DNA of 64,000 nt from contig CM028884.1 in NCBI GenBank assembly GCA_016801885.1, forward strand, positions 4,608,501 to 4,672,500, in the 5' to 3' direction. Shown piece after piece: positions 49,274 through 61,500 of this stretch. The notes under the pieces are model-generated. The model did not search any database, was not told the origin of the DNA, and saw only the letters and a list, made by a program, of their open reading frames with translations. Numbering within the stretch: the stretch's first letter is position 1; the number at the start of each line of letters is the position of its first letter. The translations under genes and the position numbers were made by a program. The DNA is from Toxotes chatareus. Taxonomy: Eukaryota; Chordata; Actinopteri; Toxotidae.

Positions 49274-50065
49274 ATGATGATGAAGAGCGGCTCCATCAGT
49301 CTCTTCGTTGTCACTCTCAGCTTAGTCTTCAACCTCTTTTTGTTCAAAGAGACCTTTTGCCAACAAAGAAGGTACATTCATGTGCCGCACTACCTGACCT
49401 GGTCTGACGCACAAACCTATTGCAGAGAGCACCATGTCGACCTGGCCGCTTTTCGCAATGAAAAGGAAAGAGTTGCTGGTCAGAGTTTGTGCAGTTTCAC
49501 CTCTAAATGCTGGATTGGTCTCCATAGAAAAAATTATGTCTGGTATTGGTCCAATGGAGAGGCAGTCAACTTGACACAAGTAATGTGGAATTATGGTGAG
49601 CCTGACAATGCAGGAAGGGAGACTTGTGCTGCTTTGGCATATATATATCGGTATGATTCTCCATGTGATTATCATCGTCAGTTTCTGTGTTATGAAGATG
49701 ATCTGATCTTAGTGAAAGAGAACAAGACATGGGAGGAAGCTGTGGAACATTGCAGGACTCTTGCCACAGACCCCAGTTCAAGTAACGCCTACTTCAACCA
49801 TTTTGATCTTTCCGATATGCAGTATGGAGGAGGCTGCTCGACTGCCAGAGGAATGATCCTAGATGCTCAGACGGAAGCAGTGTGGATAGGTCTACGTTTC
49901 CTTGCAGGACACTGGGTGTGGGTGAATGGGGTCCCTCTGCAGGAACAACTGCCTGTCTGCCCTGCACCTGGGATGTACTGTGGGACAATGTCAAAGACAG
50001 GGGGACTTTTGCAACCCAGTAACTGTTTGGAGAGAAGGAACTTTTTTTGCTCAGTAAGGAACTAG
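49274..50065 (+). CDS. Secreted protein with two C-type-lectin-like domains, single exon
   Basis: One uninterrupted frame of 263 residues, starting at the first of three adjacent ATGs. Residues 4-29 form a signal peptide (hydrophobic core ISLFVVTLSLVFNLFLF). The first lectin-like domain is about 34-142 (TWSDAQTYC, CWIGL at 79-83, WNYGEPD at 105-111, cysteines 118, 131 and 139). The second is about 143-262 (EEAVEHC, VWIGL at 203-207, HWVWVNGV, final C259). No transmembrane segment follows, so secretion is likely. The calcium/sugar site is atypical: EPD replaces EPN in domain 1, no WND motif is present, and domain 2 lacks both, so calcium-dependent sugar binding is doubtful. NLT (99) and NKT (150) are potential glycosylation sites. 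The poly-A signal AATAAA is at 50519. It resembles fish mannose-receptor-like or CLEC20A-like families; the exact orthologue is unknown. Lack of introns is unusual for the family. Confidence 0.88.
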   Translation: MMMKSGSISLFVVTLSLVFNLFLFKETFCQQRRYIHVPHYLTWSDAQTYCREHHVDLAAFRNEKERVAGQSLCSFTSKCWIGLHRKNYVWYWSNGEAVNLTQVMWNYGEPDNAGRETCAALAYIYRYDSPCDYHRQFLCYEDDLILVKENKTWEEAVEHCRTLATDPSSSNAYFNHFDLSDMQYGGGCSTARGMILDAQTEAVWIGLRFLAGHWVWVNGVPLQEQLPVCPAPGMYCGTMSKTGGLLQPSNCLERRNFFCSVRN

Positions 50066-50419
50066 AGTTCAGAGCTCGTATATGTAGATGCATGCTTTAT
50101 TAATTAATATTTTAGACAAATTCTCTGTTTATGATGAGGAGTAGATCTGACATCTGTATTTACAATTTTGAGAAATGTAACTTACAGTAGTTGTCATTGT
50201 TATATACAAGTGACTATATTTCCAGTTGCAGAATTATTCCACTTAGGCTGTGAGTAAGTCATATTTTCTGTCCAAACCATATCAACCAGTTGTGTGCAGT
50301 GACTTTTACAAACGGGTAAGCAGAGCCGAAGCACCAACGACTACCAAATCAGACTTCTCCAACTTACTGCAGATCTTGTACAGAGAACCCTACACCTTGA
50401 TTAACAGAAAGAAGAAGAT

Positions 50420-50476
50420 AATTCTGTTCTGATTTTTAGTTATCATATTATGATAACTAAAAAGCAGAACAGAATT
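50420..50476 (+). repeat. Near-perfect 57-bp palindrome in the lectin-like gene 3' UTR
   Basis: Arms of 28 bp (50420-50447 and 50449-50476) around a single base, with one mismatch. It lies about 355 bp after the stop codon and 43 bp before the AATAAA, so it is probably transcribed and would fold into a strong hairpin. Confidence 0.9.
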
Positions 50477-51339
50477 AAAAGGCTTGGGTATTATGGTTAA
50501 CTGTAAATGTGTAAGTTGAATAAATGTGTCTGTGAAAGCTTTTCGTGGGAGTTATTAAAAACTGCTCTACCATACACCCTAGCTCCTCGTTCTCACACGA
50601 TGACTAAGATAGTTGGTAAGACAACTTATCCTGATACGAGATGATAAATCTCAGTGTAATATGCTCACTGACTTGCTATTGCTACCTCTTAACTCTTAGG
50701 AAGAAAAGACTATCAACGGAATTTTCTAATGTGAAAGTATAGTTTCCACTTGCACCTGAGCATGTGAATAATAATGCCTGCGATATCAAATCTGATCTCA
50801 GAACAGCTGAGTCAAGTGCAGCTTGACAAGCACGTGTCTGTTGCTAGCTACAGCCAGTCACCTATCAAAGACCCCAGGGTTATCCACAATGCGCATGTGC
50901 TAACAAAAAAATGCTGCTCCCCCCTCTACTTGACAAATCCCAGCCTGTGTCAACAGGACACATGGGACACCTGTGAAAATGTCAGAAATGATAGATGCAA
51001 TGGCTGATAGTCCACATAGTTTCTATAGACAATAGCTTGCTGTGGCCACAGGAATGCAGTAAATTACAAGATGAATGCAAACAGGTAATATCAGAACCTT
51101 TATGGGACAGTACACTGTTCTGAGATGCAAGGAGAGATTTCACTTTTACGTTGTCAGTACATTTGTGTTGTTGATGTTGAGCAAGCAGTAGTGTCCTCTG
51201 AGGAGCGTAGTTGATTTTTTTTTTTTTTTTATTTAATACACGCATTAGAGGTGAAATTTTGGCTTTAATCTCATGTTAAATATCACAAAAGCTAGTATCA
51301 CTTTTCCTCTGACCCTTCATCTAACACCAGCATTACGTC

Positions 51340-51560
51340 ACAGTGTAATTTCTCCAATGCTGAAGGTTTATGATCCAAAATGTACTTTGTATTCTGTGCT
51401 AATTAGCAAATATGACCTTGCTCACACACTAAGATGGAAAACATGGCGAACATCACCTGCTAAACATCAGCATGTTTTTATTGCCATTGTTGTTGTGCTT
51501 AGGCGCAGCCACACAGAACTCCTAGTGTCCCCTAGACTTTTGGTTCCTGTTGTATGGAAT
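51340..51560 (+). repeat. Teleost dispersed repeat, family R3 (copy 3 of 4)
   Basis: Contains 'gtgctaattagcaaatatga', 'actaagatggaaaacatggc' and 'cacctgctaaacatcagcat', the 3' half of the R3 consensus. Confidence 0.65.
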
Positions 51561-51782
51561 ATTTCCAAAAACTTTAAAGATTCATGTGCTTAATACAATT
51601 ATCGTTAACACGTCTTTAACAGCATTCAACATGCCTTTATAACATAGCTGCAGCGGATCATGTAATAACGACTGTAACGCTAAAAGCAGCTTAACACTTC
51701 ATGTGACTGATGTTACTTTGTAGTTGACCTTGAATCATTTATTTAACAGAGTTAAACAGAGTCATTATTGCAGATAATGAGA

Positions 51783-51866
51783 GCAGTGTGCAAAAACACA
51801 CTGCATTGACTGGTCATGTTCACAAATTACCCCCAGCGACATTCTGCTGGGGGTAATTTGTGAACA
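51783..51866 (+). repeat. Two adjacent perfect hairpins
   Basis: Hairpin 1: 8-bp stem, 51783-51790 with 51797-51804. Hairpin 2: 21-bp perfect stem, 51817-51837 with 51846-51866, and an 8-nt loop; its core is ATTACCCCCAGC with complement. It is GC-richer than its flanks. No gene or known RNA family is recognised. Confidence 0.85.
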
Positions 51867-51869
51867 ATA

Positions 51870-52665
51870 TTTCTGAGGCAAAAAAATCTGCTTTACTGAA
51901 TTGTACAGGACAATGTAAGGGAGCTTTGTCTTGTGAACGAGCATGTGATGTAAGTGATGCCCTACATAACCGCACCCCTCACCTTTTCTGTCATTTTACA
52001 GGACAGGCTTACCTGGAAGGCCCTGTTCAACAGTGAATGGCACACACAATCCTATTTGAAGTCTGCTCTGTGGATTTAGCCACTTTTTAAATTCAAATCA
52101 CTCACACCGCAGTGTCAGGACAAGGGGAGGGTGGGAGGGAATGGTGGACTTAATATAAAACCCAAATCCCATTAGAGATGGACCGTTGGAAAATGAGGGG
52201 TTGGCACTTTGTCGCCTTACCACACGATGTGAAGAGGGAACTCTTTGATGGGGGTCAGAGATGATGTCCCATATTGCACACTTTTTCCTTTTTTTGTTTT
52301 CACATTTCTACCCATCAAACTGGAATCGCCAGAAGTGAAATGTATCATTACAGGATCTGTGTCCACAGAGGAGCAAGGCTAGAAGGAGTAGGTGACTTAT
52401 CTGCCACAGACGTAGGTCTTTGGGGTAATAAGGTATGCATGAGAAGCTGTTTCCCTCCTCTGAATGGGGTATCCATGTCGCTTGGTCCCTGTGTAGCCTG
52501 CAGACTCTCTGAAGTGGTCGACTTAGCTTGGCCTTCTTGTATAATTAGTCTCCTGAACCATGTAGGATGTGTTTCTCGATGGCTCACCTCCTCTATTTTC
52601 ATTTATACCTGTTCCTCTCTCTTTCTCTTTTTTCTCTCACTGACTCTTCCTATCTCTTACTATGA

Positions 52666-52699
<34 letters not shown>

Positions 52700-55600
52700 G
52701 AAGTAGTCATTGTGAAAATCTAAACACAACCTCCTAGATGCTCATTGCTTATATTAATCTCTTTGTTGTTTTTCACCTTCATGTGATAATGAAATTGTAA
52801 TGGAGTTGTAAAGTAGGAGGAGCTATTTTGGGTGCCCCCTGTTCCCAGAGGAAGATTTTTTTCCACAGATAATCTCACATAAAACTTACAGTAACAGTTG
52901 GATTACTTCTATGGCTTGGATGAGCAGGAAAGTCTCAAGGTTCAATCATCAGTCCAAATGATTAACATCTGTGTCAGATAACATCTGGTTAATATAAAAA
53001 ATCTGACAAAAAGTCAAAGTTACAGGCTTGTGTACTTATATGTTTTGACGAAAAAGTGAATCATTACTCTTAAGGTACATTTTGGCAAGAAACGTCCAAT
53101 TACCAGTCTTAGAATTCTCTCATGTGAACTGTGAATGGCAGCTGAAGATTATGCTGTTAAGAAAATTGTAAAAGATCTGCAGCTTAAATTAAGTCACTTT
53201 TACATTCTGCATCAGTTTTGATAGAATTCAGCAGCTATGTCACTGTGGTTTGTTAAAAACTGCAAAGACTAAGTGCTTTGAATTCATCACTGTTCCGATT
53301 CATGACTCTGCCTGGCCTCTTCTCTGGGGCAATGGCACATGGTTATTATGGTGTTTAAACAGGTCTGCCATGACAAAATGAAAAGAAAGGCTTGGAATTT
53401 CAGCTGTTATCTAGTTTGATTATTACGAACCAAAACTGAAGGGACATATCATGGACATTTTCCAGGTCCAGGACAATGGCAACAAAGCAATGTACAACTT
53501 TAGCAACAACCTTAGCAACTAAGGCTATGGATAGGATGGGTACTTGTTGTGGGCATGCACGAATGATCTGAAATCACTTTGTAAAACTGCAAACAAGGCG
53601 TTCAAAGCATTGGGCTTTTGACTGGCAGGACTGTGTTCACCTGAAGTTTTGGAACTTGGAAATGTCCATGCATAACATACAATTCTGACATCTTCACTGA
53701 ATATAAATGACAGAAAATCATATGTTATTACAGTTAATTTGTAGGATATTATGAATACCTGTACCAAACTGCCAAATTGATGCTACCAGAGGAAAGATCG
53801 AGGGATCACTGAGGGGCTTGGGTTAAATACGGCTATGGCCATGATTTCAGACATTTTAGACATTTTTTACAATGTGTGACATTTAGCTTCTGCTTACCAT
53901 TAGTGGTGACTTGATGTTTCTCATTGAAGTGCACTTTGGGAGACTTTTCTTGTTAAGTTTTTTTTTATATACATAAGCTTGTAGTTTTGACTTTTTATCT
54001 TGCAGCCAGAAGGTTTGTAGGCCTGTTGCTCATGTTTTGTGTTAATGATTCAGCCCAGAGAGGTTCATGTTCACCCAAGCCTTGGAAGTAAATCACCTCA
54101 ACCTAAATCCTCCCATTCTGCAGCTCTACAGATGTTAATGTAATGTAGGTTTAGAAGGTTTAGATGGTTAAAGCAGTATGAACTAACTGAAATCTGGCAA
54201 TCAAATGTTACACACACATTGCATTTATTGGTTGCCTGTAGATTTTATGCTTTGACCAGAAATTTCACCTTTGACAATCACCCAAGTGCTGCAACAAGAA
54301 GCACAATTTACTGTCGGTAAAAGGTAAAAGCAAGCAGGAAACATTGAGGTCATTTAGTTCAAATCCCTTGACTTGTAGAGAAAAACCTTTGCGTAGGAAG
54401 TGAATGAGTCACTCTCTGACCTTCATCAAACACTACCAACAAGGTGCCTTTGAGCAAAGCCCTTTAACCCCCAAATTTGCCAGTGGAAAAACAATTGGGG
54501 ACATTTTTTGACTTTGCAGCTCACATGTGGGTGTTTGAATATAAAAGAGTATATAGAGAGAAAAATAATTTTTGTCAATCTTCCATGAATACATAAATGT
54601 CAAAAACAATCACATGTATTAGAAAAGTGTAGCTCAATGTGCCTTCACACAGATTAGCCATCCTAGATTAGTTAAAGAGCACCACTCCCTTGGTCACATT
54701 TCCTCCATGCTCTAGTACGACTGAGATTGTTCCTAAGTTGAGAGAAAATGAAGAAATAAATGACTGAGACATGGGAGGGAAGGAGGGTAGGCTGGCTTCA
54801 CTTGCCTGCCTTGTTAAAGGAAAGAATAATTACTGGAGCATTACCCAGTAATGCATCAAATGATCATGTCAGTTTTGACTGTGCATGGGGAATGATTAAC
54901 AATCCGTGGAGCTGTCTCGCAGTCTGAAATGGCCACTGGGCAAAAAGGACTTCACTTTTCAAGGTTGCGCTTTCCTTTAAGGTAATAACATACAACATTT
55001 TCAAATAAATAAATGTCCGTGTTGCTACGCTCATTGATGTGAGATTTACTGCGTTACCAGGAGAGAAAGGTGCAACTATTTGTTAATAGACCAAACGTAT
55101 ATCTTTCTTCATTAACTGAAAAATAATACAATTTATTATAGATGTAGTTTGTTGTTGAGCTAAAATATATCCAACCTGCATTTCAAAAATCTTTCTTTTT
55201 TGCAATATTTATATATTTACCAACCCGAGGTCTACACCTTTGGTAAAATAAAAACACTGCTGACAGATTATGTCCACTGTGGAGCAAATGACCAACCACA
55301 GGGTTAGAGGGTTACTGTTGGTTATAATGTTTAGACATGCACACAGATACAGTCCCTGCAATTCCCAGACAGCTATCTGTGTGACACAAAAGGTCACAGG
55401 AGTGGCCTATAGCATTGAAATAGCCAGCATAGATCATACCTAATTTTCTTAGATAATATACTAATAAGTATATGTGGGTTATAAAGCTCTTCCCAGTGAT
55501 GCAATGGACACTGACAGGGTGAGATTGAGAATGTTGTTTGCTTTATCCCCAGTGTTCTTTATCTCAGTGGTTATCCAAACATTTTTAAACCATGCCATCC

Positions 55601-56039
55601 CTCCATAGTGATGTTTTTCATGACATTCCCCTTTTGGCCAGCTCAGGTTTGATCATCTCAGACTATGTTGAGTGCTGAAGTGTATTAGCATGTCTTTGGA
55701 GCTATATTTACAGTGACAAGTCTTTCCATCACTGTTCTGATTGTCACTATGTCTCAGTGCTGTGTACATGGAAACCTCAGGAGCCAGAAACTGTGAGCTG
55801 TCATGTCATTAGGTGCCCCTGAGGTGCATACTTAACATTTTTAATATTGTGATTCTGATGTTTATTGCTTATTTCTTCTGTTTTGATAAGTTTGGAAATC
55901 TAATACATGTAATTTGAAGCTGATATAATCAATATTTATATATGAACAATGGATCTCAACTATCACCCGACTCTGCAGTTTTCCTCAGTTCTATGAAATG
56001 TTTTAGCATTGGTCTCACCGCTCTCACCTGAATCATTTC
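51870..56039. other. Intergenic DNA, no gene recognised
   Basis: Contains a CA microsatellite at 52666-52698 and a short 'gtgcctttgagcaaagccc' repeat scrap at 54430-54480. The 149-codon plus-strand frame at 52274-52723 ends in the CA tract and shows no domain. Confidence 0.5.
52666..52698 (+). repeat. (CA)n microsatellite
   Basis: About 33 bp of pure CA repeat. Confidence 0.92.
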
Positions 56040-56280
56040 CAGCCACAGAAGACAGTAGGCGTGAGAAAAAAAGCTTGGAAAAACCCATTGTACACTGCCT
56101 GGCCAGTGCCAAACAGCAGCGGGTAAAAGTTAACAATTTGCTAGTGAACATAGCGGAACATTTAGCAGTTAAAAAGCCAGATATTTCCCTCAATAGTTGG
56201 TGGAGACCAAAAACAGAGCTGAAAGAGAGTGGTGGCCATAAACACGACTACAGAATAAAGGTAAAATCTTGTGGTGCCCT
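56040..56280 (+). repeat. Teleost dispersed repeat, family R2 (copy 3 of 3, fullest)
   Basis: Shows 'aagttaacaatttgctagtg', 'gaacatttagcagttaaaaa', 'gatatttccctcaatagttg' and 'ggagaccaaaaacagagctg'. It explains the 137-codon open frame at 56009-56422. Confidence 0.7.
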
Positions 56281-58527
56281 TAGCCCATTCTTCATGTATC
56301 CCAGGGTGCAATGCCACCCGTTTTGGGAACTACTGCTTGTGGGCCATTCATTTTATATTTTGTTTGAAAAAAAAAAAAAAAGCAGATCTGAGTTCATTAT
56401 CATAAAACAATCACGACACTGAAAAGATAGTTGGTCTCACAGTCACCATAAGGTGAAATGTGGAAATACTTTAATAAAGACAGAGAAAATATACATGTTG
56501 ATGTCTAATTTAAACAAATAATGAACTATGTCTTTATTAACAGGCAATGCATGTGTCATATATAATGTATTCATGTTGCTGAGATGAATACGTATGTCCA
56601 AAATCAATCCATGGAATCTCATATGTGATATTTATGTTGTGTCTCTTCAGTTAATCCATCTTCACTCTCCGTAATCACAATCATAACTCCACCACAGCCC
56701 AAATGACAAAGCATCCAGTCATGGAACATATTGCATTTATAACTGGAGTTCCCACAAGTGGTAAATGTCCCCTCAGCTGGACTTATATAATGTATTTAAA
56801 GCACGGAATCCTATCTTACTTCTTTAATTAATTCCATAAATCATTATTAATAACCTTTAAAGCCCCCCATCTGCATGGTTATAATCACCATAGTCAATCT
56901 TTGGTGTCAGGTTTGATTGCCAATCCATGTCCTTCTCTAATTGACCTTGTCCAGTGAGGGAAGAGCAGACAATATTGCTTTTTCCCACTGGTGCCCCACT
57001 CATTTCTACTTCAAATGAAGACTGCTCCCAGTTTGTTCAGCAGATTGAATTCCATCACTTTATCCTTTAAACAGCTGACACTTGGGCTACTTCAATTCAA
57101 AGTTATTGAATGTGAAAAAAACACTTACATCAGAAAATGTGTTTGTATTCCTGTGAACGATATCTTTAATATAGCTGTATGTGTTAGACAGAAGATGAAG
57201 TACTATATACTAGCTTATAGCAATCAGCCACATCGTTAAAACCAGTTACCAGTTTTAATACATGTATATGTACACAACATTCAGCTACAACATTATAACT
57301 GGTAACTGTTTTAATGCTGTGACTGATCAGTGTATGCTCAGGGATGTGTCGCAGCTGCACCACTGACTTAGCCTCCATTTTGAACAGAGTAGAGGGACTG
57401 GATTCAATCAACACTGAAGGGTATGTCATACAAATCAGCAAACAGACAGCAAACAGAAAAAATGGACTTAAAAGTGGAAATGTTTTAGGAGACAAGGTTT
57501 AGCTGAGAACATACATTATGGATGGCTATAGAAATAAAACCTCCTCCTTATTTATTATAAATGTGTATCATGTGTTTTAAAAGCCTGTTTGTCAAATTCC
57601 TCATTAAAACATTTTCAATCTCCAGTGAGTAAATTCTGGCTTTGGCTTAGGATGCAAGCTAAAAATTCTCACTCACGAATACTGAACTGAATAAGTTCTG
57701 AGTAAAACAATCCGGCAGGAATGAGCAGTGAATGCTGGTGTGTTGACCACACAGATTGTGCAGCTGGACAGATGAGGTGGTGACACACTTGACTAGGAAC
57801 CACCGGTATGCTGGGTTTTTGCCTTAGGTCACTTGTGTTCTGAAACATAACTGTGAATAAAAAGGAAGGGTTAGAGAAGGGATGTAGTATAGAAGCTGTG
57901 GTCCTGATGTAACATGGTTTTGTAAAATGTACAAAGCTTTGTCGGGTGAAAAAACATTTCAGTGTCACACTACTACCTTTTCTGGTAGTGTAATCATTCA
58001 GTCTCTTCATGGTGAGAGATATGGTGAGACTTCACCTTTTTTCTAACGGAGATGCTATTCACATTTTGAGACAGGCTTATTTTATGAACTGTGACAAGAC
58101 CGAAACCTGTGTGTCTCAAAGAAAGGGTTTGCTTTTATTTGCCTGCAGGGTGCTTTATATCTGGGACCCCTGACCACAACTCAAGAGCTTTTAAACAATA
58201 ACCATCTAAACCAGAGGGTCGCTGTTCAGCTATGGGCCCCCTAAATTATTCAGGGTAGCCCCACTCCTGTGGTGTCCCTGATTGCTGGAAATGACTGTGC
58301 CAACTGTGTATTTATGTGGCAACAATATACTCTTTGATTCATACTGACAACTATCAAACGGAGCCAAAGTTTTGGTGAAGGATAACCTGCAGGGTCCATG
58401 TTTACTCTTGATTATTTGATTTAACAATGACAGAAGTTAAAACTGAGGCTAACCTTTGTGCTCTTTGTAATTCCTTACCTTGTCAAGAACTATACCAAAC
58501 ATAACAACTTTTCAAAAGTGACCCAAT

Positions 58528-58529
<2 letters not shown>
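56281..58529. other. Intergenic DNA, no gene recognised
   Basis: AT-rich; holds the hairpin repeat at 57223-57327. No exon-like structure with a known domain was found. Confidence 0.5.
57223..57327 (+). repeat. Hairpin (MITE-like) repeat with about 30-bp inverted arms
   Basis: Arm 57223-57252 (ATCAGCCACATCGTTAAAAC start) matches the reverse complement of 57299-57327 with few differences. 'atcagccataacattaaaac'-type ends are common in fish DNA-transposon derivatives. Confidence 0.65.

Positions 58530-58583
<54 letters not shown>
58530..58583 (+). repeat. (CA)n microsatellite
   Basis: About 54 bp of pure CA repeat. Confidence 0.95.
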
Positions 58584-58585
<2 letters not shown>

Positions 58586-61500
58586 CAGGGTGATTTATTT
58601 TAAGACTTAGAGAGTCTGAGAATGCCATTTAGTAAAGATGGCAGTGGGTAATAAATCCTCATCAAGTCTGGTACATCCTGTTAGCTTCTCTCCTAGTGAC
58701 AGCTTTTTAATAAGCTGTGTGTGGTCCTGTATGTGTACTTGACATTTACTAGCTGACACTACCCCTCCCTGTCTGTTAGTGCACATTATGCATATTCTAC
58801 TAGAACCTCAGCAAAGCATTAGAATGTACTATAACCACGTCATTCGTACTTTTCAAGGTCTAGGGGAATGCAGCTAGTCTTTTTGTTGTCGTAATTGATT
58901 TCTTTTCAGCTGGGCAAATGAGTTTCTTATTTCTTTGGAAGTTATTTATATGGAAATGGTGCAATGTTGTGACTACATTAGTCGAGTTATTCTCACCTCC
59001 CTCCAAAGTCACTACCTCCTGGGGAAACTCCCTTTGTTGCCATTTGCTGTTTTGCTGATTCTGTCAGCAAAAATTAATTGGTGTCCATTTTAACTCCCCT
59101 CGAGCCTTAATTTCTATGAGCAGAGAGATACCCAGGCCCAATTAGGTGGTGTAAATAACATTTGCTCTATAATTGCTTCAATAAAGATTTATCGCCTTCT
59201 CTTCATTGTCCTTATGTTAAGGCACTGCTAGCCAGAGGAGACTGAGACATGGCATCAGGCTGAGCGGTTAAGATGGTGTATGTTGCTGAATATAGCATAT
59301 ACTGTTTTGTTTGTGTCTGTGAGTGTTATCCATGCCTATCTGGGGTTGGTTGGGGAAAAAAAAGCACAATCACATAATTGGTGGGCCTTAAATGTCTATG
59401 TCTACATCAGAGCCCATCAAGTGTGGACTGCCCTTGCCATCAGTATCATCTTAGTTTCTGTTGCTATGACCGTAGTCTTACACTCTAGAGTGACACAGTT
59501 CACAATGGTAACATCTATCCATTATGTTCATAGCAAACTAGCTCACCAGGTATGCTAACCATAGCATACTACTTTAGAGCAGCGGTTTTACTCTTGTATA
59601 TCTGGTTTTGACTTGAAGTTTGACGGAGCATGTGTCCTTACAATTACTTACCATTTCTGTCCAGCTGATTTAGTGAAAGGTCATTTAAAACCACGAAATT
59701 TCCTATTTTTGCTAAAATTAATTTTGAGACATTATTATGCTCACTGGCATTAGAACTATGTAATGTGTAAAGTGCACTGTGCAGTGAACAGCCCTCTTGC
59801 ACCAACACACACAGTACATTGTTTATGAATGATAAAGTACTTCAGACTTTAATCATAATTGTTTAAATGCGTGTAGTATACTGCTTGTTCATGGTATTTA
59901 AATTTTATGTGAAGAATGAGGTTGCCACCTTCCCTACAAAATAAATGTAAATGTATGCCTAAATATGTGTATGCAGAGACAACATAATTTTTGTGTGTTC
60001 CTTGTTTTTAAGCTAAGAATGCTGAAAAAATTTCATGCACTGGCAGAAAGCCAACCTATTGTTACTGCGTTGTACCGTCTCTTAAATACTTGAAACCGTA
60101 CATCACAGATGGTCAACAATTTAAGAAAGTAAAGGTGATATACTATTTGAACAGTTCACAGTTATATGAATGGTGTTTAGAGGTATGACGATTAGCGTGG
60201 GAGAACTGTGGCTGGCTTAAAGATCCACTGCTCATCAGGGACCTTGGAAGCATCAGTTTGCCACCATTACTAAGCTATTGCTTGCCTATTCATCCATTTC
60301 CCATGTATGATCCAAATAAACATGGCAGTGCTTGGTCTGCCAGGTGGATCTGGGGCTCGCCACCTCCTCTCCTCTGTTCCTTTTCCCGTATTAATAGCTC
60401 CTCAGGAGAGGCAGAGAGGTCTGTATGTCAGGTTTCATCTCCAGAGAAGAACAGTGGAAAACTAAATGAAGCCTGAACTTGAGAACAGCCCCATCTAAAC
60501 TTCTCAAGGGGATGCTCGGAGCACATTAAGGGAAACATCAGTAATGTGCAAAACAAATGGAGGGATGTGAAAACCCCCAAAGACTTTCCCCCACCAGCTA
60601 TGTTGAGCTGCTGCCATAAATCTCAGGACCCCTGTGCACACTGTTGTGTCCAGACTGGGGGAGAGAAATGGGGACTAAGCAGAGCCAGGTTTCTTCCGCA
60701 TGGAAACAGTGTAACTGTCAGAAGGAGGCTTTTCATTTCAGTGCTTAGCTCCGAATGTGGGCTGCTTGTTGTCTCTTTGCCAAAGGCTTTTCAGACTTGA
60801 TGCACTAAACAGTTAGTCGAAAAGTTAAAGCAATTATCCATTGTTGCTGTCCGGAGAGTATTTCTCCTGCCTTCAATGACAGTCTGTTTGTAACTACATG
60901 ATTTGGATAAAGACTAATTGAGTGTGAGCAAAGCACAAGAGCAACGGGATTATACTAATAAAGATGTATTATAGCTGAGAACAAAAGGCCTTGGCAAGGT
61001 ATCCGACCACTGGGGCTTGTGGGTTAGTTGTGGATAGGGAAGGTGGGTGGTACGTACTGAGCTGTATATTTTCCCCGTAGGCATACTTTGCAGTGACACT
61101 GCTGATTATTTTCTCAACATACTTAATGATGGAAAAGTAACCATGATTAAGTTTTATGGTCAGATCCTCTGGATTTCTCAAATTCAGCAGGGATCTTTTT
61201 AGTCATGGTAGCCGTATGGCCTTACAGATGGCAATATGGCTCTAGATGTGGCCCACCACTTTGGTGAAATATTTCAATAACCACGGGATGGATTACCATG
61301 AAATTTTATACAAACATTTATTGTCACGAGAAGATGAAGTCTGCTGACCGTGATTCTGACTTTGGTCTAGCATCACAATGATTGTGGTGTTCCCCATTCT
61401 TTTTATCTAGCACCATCAGTACATCAAAACTTGAGACTCTGGTTTATAACCATTCATTCTGGAAAAAAAAATTAGAAAATGTTAGCATGCTGACTTTCCA

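Noticed and set aside
52274..52723. 149-codon plus-strand open frame
   Set aside because: Runs into a CA microsatellite (TH repeats) and has no recognisable domain.
56009..56422. 137-codon plus-strand open frame
   Set aside because: Most of it lies within an R2 dispersed repeat present at least three times in the window.
59280..59558. Hydrophobic 92-codon frame resembling a membrane protein
   Set aside because: No family resemblance and no exon signals; valine-rich translation can arise from GT-rich sequence.
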